A stretch of DNA of 47,470 nt from Homoserinimonas sp. (GCA_025464755.1 JAODMI010000061.1:1-47470); one strand, 5' to 3'; shown: positions 35,197 through 45,586, counted from the first letter of the stretch. A program made the numbers and translations. The notes: a model not told the origin generated them from the sequence alone.

Positions 35197-35217
35197 ATCA
35201 CGGCACGGCGTGTTGGG

Positions 35218-35439
35218 TTATCGGTCGCGCAGCTGACCTACGCCGTACCAGCGACTTTCGGGAACATCACACGCCCTGCACACCGCAATCCAGATTTCGC
35301 GCGGCGGAACGCCAGCAGCAATTGCTTCCTCGGCTGTACGCCCACCGACGTCCGTCAGGACGAAGTCTTGTGCCAGGGTACGACCATAAGACGAGCCGAA
35401 CTCGTCCGTCATAGCTATCCAGAACTCGCTGAGCCTCAT
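35218..35439 (-). CDS. DUF3046 domain-containing protein
   Basis: MRLSEFWIAMTDEFGSSYGRTLAQDFVL...GRTAEEAIAAGVPPREIW, next to recA as in many Actinobacteria. Confidence 0.88.
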   Translation of the reverse strand: MRLSEFWIAMTDEFGSSYGRTLAQDFVLTDVGGRTAEEAIAAGVPPREIWIAVCRACDVPESRWYGVGQLRDR

Positions 35440-35463
35440 CGATAACCGCGAAGCGGGTGATTG

Positions 35464-35790
35464 CTACTTGGTAGCAACCAAACCACCGTTGAAGTTCGAA
35501 GCTTTGTATCCGGACACAAGGTCATCCGGAACAGTGTCCGGGATGACGTCGAGGCCCTCGATTACGGCCATACGATCGCCGACCTCACGCATGATGACAG
35601 AAATGGGCGTTTCCAAAGCTTCTGCTACAGAAGCAAGGATTTCAGAGCTTGCCTCCTTCTGGCCACGCTCAACCTCGCTGAGGTAACCAAGAGCAACGCT
35701 AGCCTTGCTCGCGACCTGACGAAGGGTGCGCCCCTTCTGCAGACGGAAGTCACGGAGTACGTCACCGATCTCTTGTCGAACTAGAACCAT
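35464..35790 (-). CDS. XRE-family HTH regulator (ClgR-like)
   Basis: LRDFRLQKGRTLRQVASKASVALGYLSEVERGQKEASSEIL; strong GGAGG SD. Confidence 0.88.
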   Translation of the reverse strand: MVLVRQEIGDVLRDFRLQKGRTLRQVASKASVALGYLSEVERGQKEASSEILASVAEALETPISVIMREVGDRMAVIEGLDVIPDTVPDDLVSGYKASNFNGGLVATK

Positions 35791-35816
35791 CGGACCCTCC
35801 TCTAACGTGTCTGGAC

Positions 35817-35845
35817 TGAAAAGCTTAGCGTGCTGAAAACTTTAG
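35817..35845. repeat. Imperfect direct repeat TGAAAAGCTTAG/TGAAAACTTTAG upstream of the ClgR-like gene
   Basis: Copies at 35817-35828 and 35834-35845, 17-nt period. Confidence 0.6.
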
Positions 35846-35953
35846 TCAGTTCAGTCTGTGCATTGCTGGTGAATGTACTAGGTGTAACGCGATTGCAATA
35901 CGGCGCATTCCCGCCCCTAACACCGATTTTGCGGCGCCGCCATTCTCGGGCAT

Positions 35954-36439
35954 TCACTGATTTTCGAGGCGCTGCAGAACCAGATCTACGGCTGCCGCTA
36001 CCACGGCTGAACGAATTTCGTTACGGCTGCCGCTGAGCGACAAACGCGTCACTCTCACGTCCGGGCCTATCGCCACGGCCACATACACGGTGCCTGGCTC
36101 CTGACCATCCTGAGAATCCGGGCCAGCGACCCCGGTTGCAGCAATGCCGACGTCGGCTGGCATGCCGCCCACCGCCAAAATCTCGCGCACACGCACCGCC
36201 ATTTGTATTGCAACGTCGGGGTGAACGGCACCGTGGACGTTCAAAATGGCTGCGTCGACCCCAAGGATCGACTGTTTCAGTTGCGTGTTGTAGGCCACAA
36301 TGCCGCCGAGCACCGTTGCGGAAGCTCCCGGGGTATCGATCAGTTCCGCCGTCAAGAGACCACCGGTGAGCGACTCGGCAACGGCAACCGTGAGTTTGCG
36401 CTCGATCAGGGACCTGATCAGGTTCTCAGAGGCAGTCAT
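35954..36439 (-). CDS. CinA C-terminal domain protein (PncC-like NMN amidohydrolase)
   Basis: LTVAVAESLTGGLLTAELIDTPGAS and GIAATGVAGPDSQDGQEPGTVYVA. Confidence 0.9.
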   Translation of the reverse strand: MTASENLIRSLIERKLTVAVAESLTGGLLTAELIDTPGASATVLGGIVAYNTQLKQSILGVDAAILNVHGAVHPDVAIQMAVRVREILAVGGMPADVGIAATGVAGPDSQDGQEPGTVYVAVAIGPDVRVTRLSLSGSRNEIRSAVVAAAVDLVLQRLENQ

Positions 36440-37050
36440 ACCCGGGACCGACCGTGCTGCCACGCTTTGATCAGGTAGTCCCCACCCGACACGATCGTCG
36501 CGATCACGGCTGCGGTCATAAAGGCAGCATTGACCCCGTGCATCCAGTCGCCGAGCGGGACCCACAGCGGCACCAGGAACAAGGTGATTGCGACGGCCTG
36601 AAGCACAGTTTTGAGCTTGCCCCCGCGGGAGGCCGGAATCACGCGATTGCGCAGCACCGCCATCCGGTAAAGCGTGATGCCGAGCTCACGAAGCAGAATG
36701 AGCCCGGTAACCCACCATGCCAATTCGCCGAGGACGGACAAGCAGACGAGGGCTCCGCCGGTGAGGAGCTTGTCTGCTATCGGGTCAAGAATCTTACCCA
36801 GGTCGGTGACCAGGTTTTGTCGTCGAGCGATGATTCCGTCAAGACTGTCTGTTGCTATCGCCAGCACAAAGAGGGCTGCGGCGGCGTAACGCACCGGCCC
36901 AAATTCGCCCTCATCGAGAAACATGAGCCAGAAAAATACTGGGGCAAGGGCTATGCGGACAACCGTAATGACGTTGGCAAGGTTACCGATACTTGCCGGC
37001 GTGTCCCCTTTGCGTATGAATCGGCCCCGCAGTGTGTCGGACGCGCTCAC
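36436..37050 (-). CDS. pgsA: CDP-diacylglycerol-glycerol-3-phosphate 3-phosphatidyltransferase
   Basis: Family signature ATDSLDGIIARRQNLVTDLGKILDPIADKLL. Confidence 0.92.
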   Translation of the reverse strand: MSASDTLRGRFIRKGDTPASIGNLANVITVVRIALAPVFFWLMFLDEGEFGPVRYAAAALFVLAIATDSLDGIIARRQNLVTDLGKILDPIADKLLTGGALVCLSVLGELAWWVTGLILLRELGITLYRMAVLRNRVIPASRGGKLKTVLQAVAITLFLVPLWVPLGDWMHGVNAAFMTAAVIATIVSGGDYLIKAWQHGRSRV

Positions 37051-37053
37051 GTA

Positions 37054-39912
37054 CTACTCCCTGTCCGTCAGTTGCCAGGCGTCCTCATCAGGAGAACCCT
37101 CGACGTCATCGTATCCGCTTGTCATTTCCGCGACCGGGTCCACACCATACCGGTCGCCCGGTTCGCCGGAAGAAGCAGCAATAGTAGTAGTCGATATCGC
37201 GGCGCTAGATACGGCAGCAGAAGCAGATGCCGCACCAGCGGCGTCATCCCCGCGGAGCCGGGCTAGGACGGCGGGAAGCTGCTCCGGTGCCACCAGAACA
37301 TCGCGGGCCTTGCTGCCCTCTGATGGCCCCACAATCTCTCGAGACTCCAGGAGGTCCATAAGGCGGCCGGCCTTGGCAAAACCGACCCGGAGCTTCCGTT
37401 GCAGCATGGACGTGGAGCCGAATTGCGTGCTGACGATAAGCTCGGCCGCGGCGAGCAGCACTTCGAGGTCATCCCCGATGTCGCTGTCAACGTTCTTCTT
37501 CTCGGCGGTGACCGCAACATCCTTACGATATTCGGGCTGAGCCTGACGGGTGACGTGCTGTACCACCGCGCTGACTTCGCTTTCGCTCACCCAAGCTCCT
37601 TGCACGCGAATCGCCTTCGACGCCCCCATAGGAAGGAACAGGGCGTCGCCCTGGCCGATGAGTTTGTCTGCGCCAGGTTGGTCGAGGATGACCCTCGAGT
37701 CAGTCATGCTGCTGACAGCGAAGGCAAGGCGGCTCGGCACGTTCGCCTTGATGAGGCCGGTCACGACGTCGACGCTCGGGCGCTGGGTTGCCAGCACCAG
37801 GTGAATACCGGAGGCGCGTGCTAGCTGCGTGATGCGCACGATGGAGTCTTCGACATCGCGCGGGGCGACCATCATGAGATCGGCGAGCTCGTCGACAACT
37901 ACCAGAAGGTAAGGGTATGCCTTGAGCTGGCGTTCGCTTCCCGGCGGCAAGATGATCTCATTGGCGATGACGGCGGCATTGAAGTCGTCGATGTGGCGAA
38001 AGCCGAAGCTGGCCAGATCGTCGTACCGCATGTCCATCTCCTTTACAACCCAGGACAGCGCTTCAGCGGCCTTCTTCGGGTTGGTGATGATGGGGGTGAT
38101 GAGGTGCGGAACGCCAGCGTACGCGGCAAGCTCCACCCGTTTGGGGTCGATAAGCACCATCCGCACCTCGGATGGCTTGGCGCGCATCAGAAGAGACGTA
38201 ATCATGGAGTTGACGAAACTGGACTTTCCTGACCCGGTCGAGCCGGCCACCAGGAGGTGGGGCATCTTCGCCAGGTTAGCGACGACGAAACCGCCCTCGA
38301 CGTCTTTGCCCACGCCGATCGTCATGGGGTGCAGGCTGCTTGTGCTTGCTTTAGACCTCAGCACGTCCCCAAGTGAGACGATCTCACGGTCGGTGTTGGG
38401 AATCTCAATGCCGATCGCGCTTTTTCCAGGAATCGGGGACAGAATGCGCACTTCGTTACTTGCGACTGCGTATGAGAGATTCTTGCTCAGCGCGGTGACC
38501 CGCTCGACTTTGACACCAGGGCCCAGTTCGATCTCGTATCGCGTCACCGTGGGGCCGCGGCTGAAGCCTGTGACCCTGGCGTCCACACTGAACTGCTTTA
38601 GCACCTCGGTGATCGCTGCGACGATGTCATCGTTAGCTTGCGAACGAGCTTTGGGAGGCGTCCCGAGGGCAAGCGTGGACGCCGCCGGAAGGCGGTAGGG
38701 GGCAATCGGCCGCTGCGACGCGGCCTCCGTGTCGAAATCGCCGTGCCTACCCTTGGTCGATGCCTTGTCGGTGAAGCCGGGCAAAAGGTCTGGGACAGTC
38801 GGTCCGTCATCGCGGATTGCCGTTGACGACGCTGCGGGCTCAATTTCGCCCGTGAAACGTGCCACGGCATCTTCTGCCCTCACCAGTTCCTCAAGCAGTT
38901 CGACGCCGAAGTGCTCACCGTCCCTGGCGGAGTGGTCACTGACGGAGGTGCCTTTGGCTGACTGATGCGCAGCGGCATGGTCAATGACATCCGTAGGAAT
39001 GTCGCTGCGCTTGCCCTCTGGTTCTCTGGCGATGACAGGACTGTCGAATGCCGGGTCCGTCTCGCGCTGCGACTTGTTGCGCCGCCACCAGGGCAACGAC
39101 GCCGCTTCCTCAGGGTCGATTCCGAGGTCCCCGAAGGTGCCGAAGGTGCCGGTGTCTGCCCGGTCGGCTTTCTTCGCTGCGCGTTGGTCTGCGTCGAGAA
39201 GCTGGGCGCCGAACAGGTAGTTGTAAAGCTCTCGCAAGCGGTCGCTGGTGCGATTCGGCGGCGTCTTGGTGATGATGAAGAGGGACAGGATCATCACCAG
39301 GATGATGATCGGAGTCGCTCCATAAGGCGTTATAACCCAGATAAGCGGAGCCGCGAGCACCCAGCCGATGATGCCTCCGGCGTGCGCAAGGACCTCCATG
39401 CCGTCGCTGGGCTGGGGCTGCCCACCGAAGACGTGGCACAGGCCGCTGACGGTGATTAACAGCAGGGTGAGCCCGATGCCAATGCGACCGTTGTCGTTCA
39501 CGGATGACGGGTGCCGGAACAACCAGACGGCGAAGAGCAGCATGATGACAGGGAGGGCAAATGCGACGCGACCAAACAGGCCCCCGAAACTCCACGCGTC
39601 CAGCGCGATCGCGACGGGATCTGCGGGGTTGAACCACTCAACGATCGCACCGGCGATAGCGAGCAGAAAGATCAGAAAGGGAACGCCGTCGCGGCGCTCA
39701 TCCCTGGCCAAGGTCTCTTTGCCGAAGAGGCGGGCTGTCGCTCCGACCGTGTGAGCCAAAGCAAGCCAGGCTGTCGTTAGAAGTCCGGGCTCGCTGGTGA
39801 ACTCCGGCTTCTTCACCGCTACCTTGCGGGTCGGCTGGCCAGCCTGACCGCGCGCCGAACCGCGCGCCGCAGTGGCGCGTGAGCGGGAAGTCGACTTAGT
39901 GCTCGTAGCCAT
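37054..39912 (-). CDS. ftsK: DNA translocase FtsK/SpoIIIE
   Basis: N-terminal TM segments, [50 protein letters not shown] and C-terminal gamma domain. Confidence 0.97.
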   Translation of the reverse strand: MATSTKSTSRSRATAARGSARGQAGQPTRKVAVKKPEFTSEPGLLTTAWLALAHTVGATARLFGKETLARDERRDGVPFLIFLLAIAGAIVEWFNPADPVAIALDAWSFGGLFGRVAFALPVIMLLFAVWLFRHPSSVNDNGRIGIGLTLLLITVSGLCHVFGGQPQPSDGMEVLAHAGGIIGWVLAAPLIWVITPYGATPIIILVMILSLFIITKTPPNRTSDRLRELYNYLFGAQLLDADQRAAKKADRADTGTFGTFGDLGIDPEEAASLPWWRRNKSQRETDPAFDSPVIAREPEGKRSDIPTDVIDHAAAHQSAKGTSVSDHSARDGEHFGVELLEELVRAEDAVARFTGEIEPAASSTAIRDDGPTVPDLLPGFTDKASTKGRHGDFDTEAASQRPIAPYRLPAASTLALGTPPKARSQANDDIVAAITEVLKQFSVDARVTGFSRGPTVTRYEIELGPGVKVERVTALSKNLSYAVASNEVRILSPIPGKSAIGIEIPNTDREIVSLGDVLRSKASTSSLHPMTIGVGKDVEGGFVVANLAKMPHLLVAGSTGSGKSSFVNSMITSLLMRAKPSEVRMVLIDPKRVELAAYAGVPHLITPIITNPKKAAEALSWVVKEMDMRYDDLASFGFRHIDDFNAAVIANEIILPPGSERQLKAYPYLLVVVDELADLMMVAPRDVEDSIVRITQLARASGIHLVLATQRPSVDVVTGLIKANVPSRLAFAVSSMTDSRVILDQPGADKLIGQGDALFLPMGASKAIRVQGAWVSESEVSAVVQHVTRQAQPEYRKDVAVTAEKKNVDSDIGDDLEVLLAAAELIVSTQFGSTSMLQRKLRVGFAKAGRLMDLLESREIVGPSEGSKARDVLVAPEQLPAVLARLRGDDAAGAASASAAVSSAAISTTTIAASSGEPGDRYGVDPVAEMTSGYDDVEGSPDEDAWQLTDRE

Positions 39913-40011
39913 ACAGCCACGGTACCTGGGAGCACCGTCATCCCCCTGCTACGGCACGCGAGTTGATGTCGTTCGCCCTGCAGAAGGACACAAACAGATG
40001 GCAACGCATCA

Positions 40012-40063
40012 CACAGCTCAATCGTGGCTACGCCTCGCACAGCTCAATCGTGGCTACGCCTCG
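40012..40063. repeat. Exact 26-bp tandem duplication covering the rnj stop codon
   Basis: CACAGCTCAATCGTGGCTACGCCTCG at 40012-40037 and 40038-40063. Confidence 0.95.
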
Positions 40064-41730
40064 ATTACCACCGGAACGATCATCGGGCGACGACGGTGCT
40101 GGGTGTTCACCCACCGGCCGACCGTGCGACGGATGACCTGGCTAAAGGCGTGCGTGTCCCGGGTCCCGTTCTCTGCCGCCTCACTCAACGCCCGGATGAT
40201 CATCGGCTTGACGGCCTCGAACACCTGGTCGTCCTCAGCAAATCCGCGGGATTGCACCTCCGGCCCCACGATGACCCGACCCGTTTGCGCGTCGATGGCA
40301 ACGAAGATAGAGATGAAGCCTTCCTCGGCCAGGATTCTGCGGTCCTTAAGGTCGGCATCCGTGATCTCACCGACCGTCGCACCGTCAACATAGACGTAAC
40401 CCAAGTCGAGCTGCCCGACAACCTCGGCCACGCCATCCTTCAGGTCGATCACGGTGCCATCCTCGGCGATGATCGTATTCTTTTCAGGAATTCCGGTGTC
40501 CATGGCCAGGCGCTGGTTTGCCACCAGGTGGCGGTACTCGCCGTGGACCGGCAGCACGTTCTTCGGTTTCAGGATGTTGTAGCAGTAGAGCAATTCGCCG
40601 GCACTGGCGTGACCGGACACGTGCACCTTGGCATTGCCCTTGTGTACGACATTGGCCCCGAGCTTGGTGAGACCGTTAATGACGCGGTAGACAGCATTCT
40701 CGTTTCCTGGGATGAGGCTGGAGGCGAGGATGACGGTGTCTCCCTTACCTACCTCTATCTGGTGCTCCAGGTTCGCCATTCGTGCAAGTACAGCCATAGG
40801 TTCACCCTGGGAACCGGTGCTCATGTAAACGATTTTGTTGTCGGGCAGATCTGATGCCTTCTTGGCATCGATAAGAACACCTTCAGGCACGACAAGGTAG
40901 CCGAGGTCCGCGGCGATCCCCATGTTGCGCACCATCGACCGGCCCATGAAAGCGACCCGACGGCCATTGGCGTGGGCGGCATCCAGAACCTGCTGTACGC
41001 GGTGCACGTGGCTGGAGAAGCTCGCGACGATGACGCGTCGCGGCGCCTTGGAGATTACCGCCTCAAGCACCGGTCCGATACCCCGTTCTGGGGCGGTGAA
41101 CCCCGGTACGTCGGCGTTGGTCGAGTCCGGCAGGAAGAGATCTACCCCGGCCTCTCCCAGACGGGCGAACGCGCGAAGGTCGGTGATGCGGTCGTCGAGC
41201 GGCAGCTGATCCATTTTGAAGTCGCCAGTGTGCAGGACGACACCGGCCTGCGTCTTGATGGCGACCGCGAGGGCATCCGGGATCGAATGATTCACCGCGA
41301 CAAACTCGAGATCGAACGGGCCGACCTGCTCAAGCTGGCCCTCCCTCACCGTGAGTGTGTACGGCTTGATCCGGTGCTCCTTCAGCTTCGCCTCAATCAG
41401 CGCGAGCGTGAGGGTCGAGCCGATCAGCGGGATGTCCTGCTTCAGGCGCAGGAGGTACGGCACCGCACCGATGTGGTCTTCGTGACCGTGGGTCAACACA
41501 ATGCCCAGCACGTCGTCGAGGCGGTCCCGGATGGGGCTGAAGTCAGGCAAAATCAGGTCGACGCCCGGTTGGTGCTCCTCCGGGAAAAGTACGCCACAGT
41601 CGACAATAAGAATTTTGCCGTCAATTTCGTAGGAAGTCATATTGCGACCGATTTCGCCCAAGCCGCCGATCGGGATAACCCGCAAGGTTCCAGGCTGGAG
41701 TGGACGGGGGTCGTAGATCGCTGTATTCAT
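40054..41730 (-). CDS. rnj: Ribonuclease J
   Basis: LTHGHEDHIGAVPYLL metallo-beta-lactamase/beta-CASP; VHVSGHASAGELL. Confidence 0.95.
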   Translation of the reverse strand: MNTAIYDPRPLQPGTLRVIPIGGLGEIGRNMTSYEIDGKILIVDCGVLFPEEHQPGVDLILPDFSPIRDRLDDVLGIVLTHGHEDHIGAVPYLLRLKQDIPLIGSTLTLALIEAKLKEHRIKPYTLTVREGQLEQVGPFDLEFVAVNHSIPDALAVAIKTQAGVVLHTGDFKMDQLPLDDRITDLRAFARLGEAGVDLFLPDSTNADVPGFTAPERGIGPVLEAVISKAPRRVIVASFSSHVHRVQQVLDAAHANGRRVAFMGRSMVRNMGIAADLGYLVVPEGVLIDAKKASDLPDNKIVYMSTGSQGEPMAVLARMANLEHQIEVGKGDTVILASSLIPGNENAVYRVINGLTKLGANVVHKGNAKVHVSGHASAGELLYCYNILKPKNVLPVHGEYRHLVANQRLAMDTGIPEKNTIIAEDGTVIDLKDGVAEVVGQLDLGYVYVDGATVGEITDADLKDRRILAEEGFISIFVAIDAQTGRVIVGPEVQSRGFAEDDQVFEAVKPMIIRALSEAAENGTRDTHAFSQVIRRTVGRWVNTQHRRRPMIVPVVIEA

Positions 41731-41807
41731 AGCATCCTGTGTGTTCCGCGGCCGGGTGGCCGAAATACTGTGGGGCCGCTAGCCCCCTGATTAAGTTGTG
41801 TGCGCGC

Positions 41808-42785
41808 CTAGCGCGTGGTTCCGGCTACTTTGGGGAGCGCGCCGCCGGCTGCAGCGTTGCGGTCCGGACGGAAGTTGCTGAGGTCAAAGCCTGGGATGCT
41901 GCCTACCAGGGCCAGCTCATCCTCGATGATGGCGGCCTCGTAGTCTTCCGGCCCCACCAGCGGCAGCCGTACACGTGGGGAACGAATGCGGCCGAGGCCA
42001 TGAAGAATGTACTTCGCGGCAACTGTTCCAGGAACGTGGGTCATGACGGCACGTACCAGAGGTTCAAGTTGCTTGTGAGCCTCCGTGGCCGTCTTCAGAT
42101 CTCCGGCGTTCACCGCGTCAACAATGACACGGTACGGTGCTGCCGCAATGTTACCGGTGACCCCAATGAGCCCGGCTGCGCCGATCGACAGGTGCGGCAG
42201 GACGTTGGCGTCGTCGCCAGAGAAATACAGCAGGTCGGTCTGGTTGATCACCCTGCTCACCTCGCTGAAGTCACCTTTGGCGTCTTTGACCGCCATAATG
42301 TTCGGATGCTTGGCAGCACGCAGTAACGTCTCATACTTGATCGGAATCCCGGCGCGACCGGGAATGTCGTAAAGGATGACCGGCAGATCCGTGGCATCCG
42401 CGATCATGCGGAAATGGGTCAGCACCCCCGCCTGCGTCGGCTTGTTGTAGTACGGCGTGACAACCAGGGCACCGTCGGCGCCGGCTTTCTCGCTCGCCTT
42501 GTACAGCTCGATGGCGTGAGCGGTTTCGTTGGAGCCACCGCCGGTAATGATTTTCGCGCGGTTGCCGGCTACCGCCTTCCCCACCTCGACGAGCCGCAGC
42601 TTCTCAGAATCGGTCAGGGTGCTCGTCTCACCAGTAGTGCCGGTGACGACGATGCCGTCGGCACCGGCGGTGATGGTGTCGTCGATGTGCTTCTCAACCC
42701 CGGCCCAGTCCACTTCGCCGTCGGCGGTGAAAGGAGTCACCAGGGCAACCAGCACCTGGCCGAAAGGATTAGCAGCAGTAGTCAC
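41808..42785 (-). CDS. dapA: 4-hydroxy-tetrahydrodipicolinate synthase
   Basis: GTTGETSTLTDSEKLRLVEV and VILYDIPGRAGIPI. Confidence 0.96.
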   Translation of the reverse strand: MTTAANPFGQVLVALVTPFTADGEVDWAGVEKHIDDTITAGADGIVVTGTTGETSTLTDSEKLRLVEVGKAVAGNRAKIITGGGSNETAHAIELYKASEKAGADGALVVTPYYNKPTQAGVLTHFRMIADATDLPVILYDIPGRAGIPIKYETLLRAAKHPNIMAVKDAKGDFSEVSRVINQTDLLYFSGDDANVLPHLSIGAAGLIGVTGNIAAAPYRVIVDAVNAGDLKTATEAHKQLEPLVRAVMTHVPGTVAAKYILHGLGRIRSPRVRLPLVGPEDYEAAIIEDELALVGSIPGFDLSNFRPDRNAAAGGALPKVAGTTR

Positions 42786-42931
42786 GTGTTCAAGGTTATC
42801 GCGCTGTGCTGCTTGTAGCTGCGCGGACTGTGGACAGCCGCTTCTTTCACGCCATAGACCAAAGGATTCATCGAGTGATAAGCGGCTGCAGTACGGCCGC
42901 TAGGTGAGGTCCCGGCGCGCAGTAAGCCAGG

Positions 42932-43585
42932 CTACGCGGGGGTGCTCGCCTGCCTCCGCCGCCGCACCCGTCTGATCACCAGCCAGACGATGAGTCCCGC
43001 CACGGCGGCGTAGACGGCATAGTCAAGCCACTGGGAATACTCATCGATGAGGGCATACTGCGTTCCGAGTGAATAGCCGAGCCCGATCAGCAACCCATTC
43101 CATAACATCGTGCCGGCCAGGGTCAGCAGGGTGAACTTCTTCAGGGGCATGTGCGCCGCTCCGGCGGGTAGGGAGATCAGGCTGCGCACGCCGGGAAGCA
43201 ACCGGCCGAAGAACACGGCACGGCCACCGTGGCGGTTGAACCAGTTGGTGGCCCGTTCGAAATCGGGACGATCAACCAAAGGCAGTTTGGAGAGGACTCG
43301 GATGACGCGCTCCTCCCCCAGCCGGTGCCCCAGGCTGTAGAACAGCAGCGCTCCGAGGTAGGCACCCAGAGTTGCGCTCACCAGCACCCAGACGACGCTC
43401 ATCTCCCCGAGGTTCGATAAGAATCCGGCCAATGGCAGGATGACCTCGCTGGGAATCGGCGGAAAGACCGTCTCCAAAAAACTGAGCACACCGACGCCCA
43501 CCTCGCCGAGCGCGTCAATGATGCGTGCCGCTACACCCACGATGCCGGACAGCTCGCTCGACCTTGATGACTCCAACTCGATCAC
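42932..43585 (-). CDS. DedA family membrane protein
   Basis: LETVFPPIPSEVILPLAGFLSNLG and FFGRLLPGVRSLISLPAGAAHMPLKKF; start placed at GTG 43585 (VIELESS). Confidence 0.9.
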   Translation of the reverse strand: MIELESSRSSELSGIVGVAARIIDALGEVGVGVLSFLETVFPPIPSEVILPLAGFLSNLGEMSVVWVLVSATLGAYLGALLFYSLGHRLGEERVIRVLSKLPLVDRPDFERATNWFNRHGGRAVFFGRLLPGVRSLISLPAGAAHMPLKKFTLLTLAGTMLWNGLLIGLGYSLGTQYALIDEYSQWLDYAVYAAVAGLIVWLVIRRVRRRRQASTPA

Positions 43586-43619
43586 TGCACCAGTTTTCCA
43601 CCCAAATCTGGGTGTGCAT

Positions 43620-44351
43620 TCAGGGTGCGACGCGTCCGTTCCCGTTGAAGGCGTCATAGGTGAGCGGCATCAAACCAGCCCAAATGTCTTCCATCTTCTC
43701 CGCGCACATTTCAATCTCACGTTGCGGGAAGGAGGGAAATTGAGTTCCCTCGCGCTTTGTGCGCAGGCTGAGAAAGTTCATCAGCGACCGAGAGTTCATG
43801 GTGACGTACATCGAGGAGTAAATGTTCAGCGGCAGGGCGATGCGGGCCACCTCCCGGGCAATGCCAGCCTCGAGCATCCGCTGGTAGGACTCAAAAGCCG
43901 CAGTGGAAACGGCGCGCACTTCATCGCTCACCAGCGCTGTCTGCTCCGGCGTACCGGGCAGAAAGTCGTAGGCTCCCGGCTTGCCCACTTGCAGCAGGTT
44001 GCGCTCGGCAGCTGGCACATAGAAGACCGGATTCAGCTCGCGATAGCGCCCCGACTCCTCGTTGTACGAGGCGATGCGGTGCCGCATAAATTCGCGGAAC
44101 ACGAAGATCGGCGCCTGCACATAGAACGTCATAGAGTTGTGCTCGAACGGCGAACCGTGACGGTCACGCATGAGGTAGTTAATCAGTCCCCGATCACGTT
44201 TTTCGGATGCCGCAGCCTCTGTTTGCGCGGCCTCCAGCGTTTGTTCACCCTGCGTCGAGACCCGTGCCGCGAACAGCACATCAGAATCGTGGGCGCTCGA
44301 ACGCACTAGCTCAACGGTTACATCGGATCGGAACTGGATAGCTTCAGGCAC
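43620..44351 (-). CDS. thyX: Flavin-dependent thymidylate synthase
   Basis: RHGSPFEHNSMTFYVQAP and RHRIASYNEESGRY (RHRX7S motif). GTG 44351 preferred over TTG 44369. Confidence 0.95.
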   Translation of the reverse strand: MPEAIQFRSDVTVELVRSSAHDSDVLFAARVSTQGEQTLEAAQTEAAASEKRDRGLINYLMRDRHGSPFEHNSMTFYVQAPIFVFREFMRHRIASYNEESGRYRELNPVFYVPAAERNLLQVGKPGAYDFLPGTPEQTALVSDEVRAVSTAAFESYQRMLEAGIAREVARIALPLNIYSSMYVTMNSRSLMNFLSLRTKREGTQFPSFPQREIEMCAEKMEDIWAGLMPLTYDAFNGNGRVAP

Positions 44352-44402
44352 GGCTTTCACTGTAGCCAACGCAGACGCATCGCGGGTGACGCGACACTGC
44401 TA

Positions 44403-44846
44403 TCAGCGTGCACGGCGCTGTAGGGCGATGGCCTTTCGGATGGCATCTCGCGCTCGGCGACGATCACCGCTGGCATCGTAGGCAAGACCTAACCGGAACC
44501 AGGCGCGCCAGCTCTCCGGCTGGGCCTCAACCTCTGCCCGGTAGGTCGGAAACTCGGCATCCGCTGCCGCGCGTTCCGGACGACCGCTTGTGAGCTTGGG
44601 AAGAGAATCAGCGGGGAGGGCACCCTCGCCTTCAAGCATTTCCACCAGTCGTTGGCTGCGTATCCCAAACAAAATTTCCACGACCAGCGCCCACGCCCCG
44701 AGCAGTGGGAGAACAATCAGCGCGATGCCGATACCTCTTGCGATTGTGTCATCGATGAGGATGAGGGTGATGGCCAGCCGAACGACGACAACCAGGTAGA
44801 GGCCGAGTAGGAGCGCCATGACCGCGACCCCGATTTTCTGGCTCAC
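44403..44846 (-). CDS. Small membrane protein with TPR-like C-terminus
   Basis: Two N-terminal hydrophobic helices; RAWFRLGLAYDASGDRRRARDAIRKAI; overlaps dapB by 4 nt. Confidence 0.8.
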   Translation of the reverse strand: MSQKIGVAVMALLLGLYLVVVVRLAITLILIDDTIARGIGIALIVLPLLGAWALVVEILFGIRSQRLVEMLEGEGALPADSLPKLTSGRPERAAADAEFPTYRAEVEAQPESWRAWFRLGLAYDASGDRRRARDAIRKAIALQRRAR

Positions 44847-45586
44847 GCGGTGCCCTGTGACAAGTCGATGAGCTTGTCCAAACCGACGATGACGCCACGA
44901 GCCGTGCGCGTTGCCGCCAGCGCCAGCATAATTCCTGGCTCGTACGATGCTGGCGAGCTCGTTTCGTGACGTAGGGTGACGACTTCACCGTTGCCACCGA
45001 AAACGACGTCCTGCCGCGCCACGATGCCTTGCATCCGCAGGCTGTGGATGGGCACGCTGGAAACCTGCTGGCCGCGCGCCCGTTGGTCGGTGTGCGGTGC
45101 AGCAACTGGGCCGAGCTCGCCGCGCGCGATACCGATGAGTTCAGCGGTGCGAACTGCTGTGCCTGACGGGGAGTCCACTTTGCCCGCATGATGGGCCTCA
45201 ATAATCTCGATTGACTCGTAAAAGCGGGCCGCCATCGCCGAGAAGGCTGTGACGAGCATCGACCCGACGGAGAAGTTGGGAACGATGATGACGCCGACGG
45301 CGAGATTGCCGGTGATCTTGCGTTCAAGGGACGCCACCCGCTCGCTCGACCAGCCGGACGTTCCGACCAACACGTTGATGCCGTGGGTAATGGCATAGTC
45401 CACAACCCCCTGGCTCGCAGAGGGAAGAGTGAAGTCGACGGCTATTTGCGCACCGAGCATGTCACTCAACGGGTCTTTCGAATCGAGACTGGCAACCAGT
45501 TCGTATTCGTTGGAGGCGTCAATGATGCGGGAGACCAGTTGGCCCATTTTGCCTGTCGCGCCGACGACGGCGACCTTGGTAGTCAT
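44843..45586 (-). CDS. dapB: 4-hydroxy-tetrahydrodipicolinate reductase
   Basis: KVAVVGATGKMGQLVSRII and EAHHAGKVDSPSGTAVRTAELI. Confidence 0.96.
   Translation of the reverse strand: MTTKVAVVGATGKMGQLVSRIIDASNEYELVASLDSKDPLSDMLGAQIAVDFTLPSASQGVVDYAITHGINVLVGTSGWSSERVASLERKITGNLAVGVIIVPNFSVGSMLVTAFSAMAARFYESIEIIEAHHAGKVDSPSGTAVRTAELIGIARGELGPVAAPHTDQRARGQQVSSVPIHSLRMQGIVARQDVVFGGNGEVVTLRHETSSPASYEPGIMLALAATRTARGVIVGLDKLIDLSQGTA

Noticed and set aside
41771-41787. GGGGC/GCCCC hairpin in the dapA-rnj gap
   Set aside because: Short GC-rich stem of a kind expected by chance in this genome; no further support.
40972-41790. 272 aa plus-strand ORF opposite rnj
   Set aside because: Antisense shadow ORF of ribonuclease J; no domain recognised.
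43440-44309. 289 aa plus-strand ORF opposite dedA/thyX
   Set aside because: Antisense to thyX, which carries the RHRX7S motif; no independent support.
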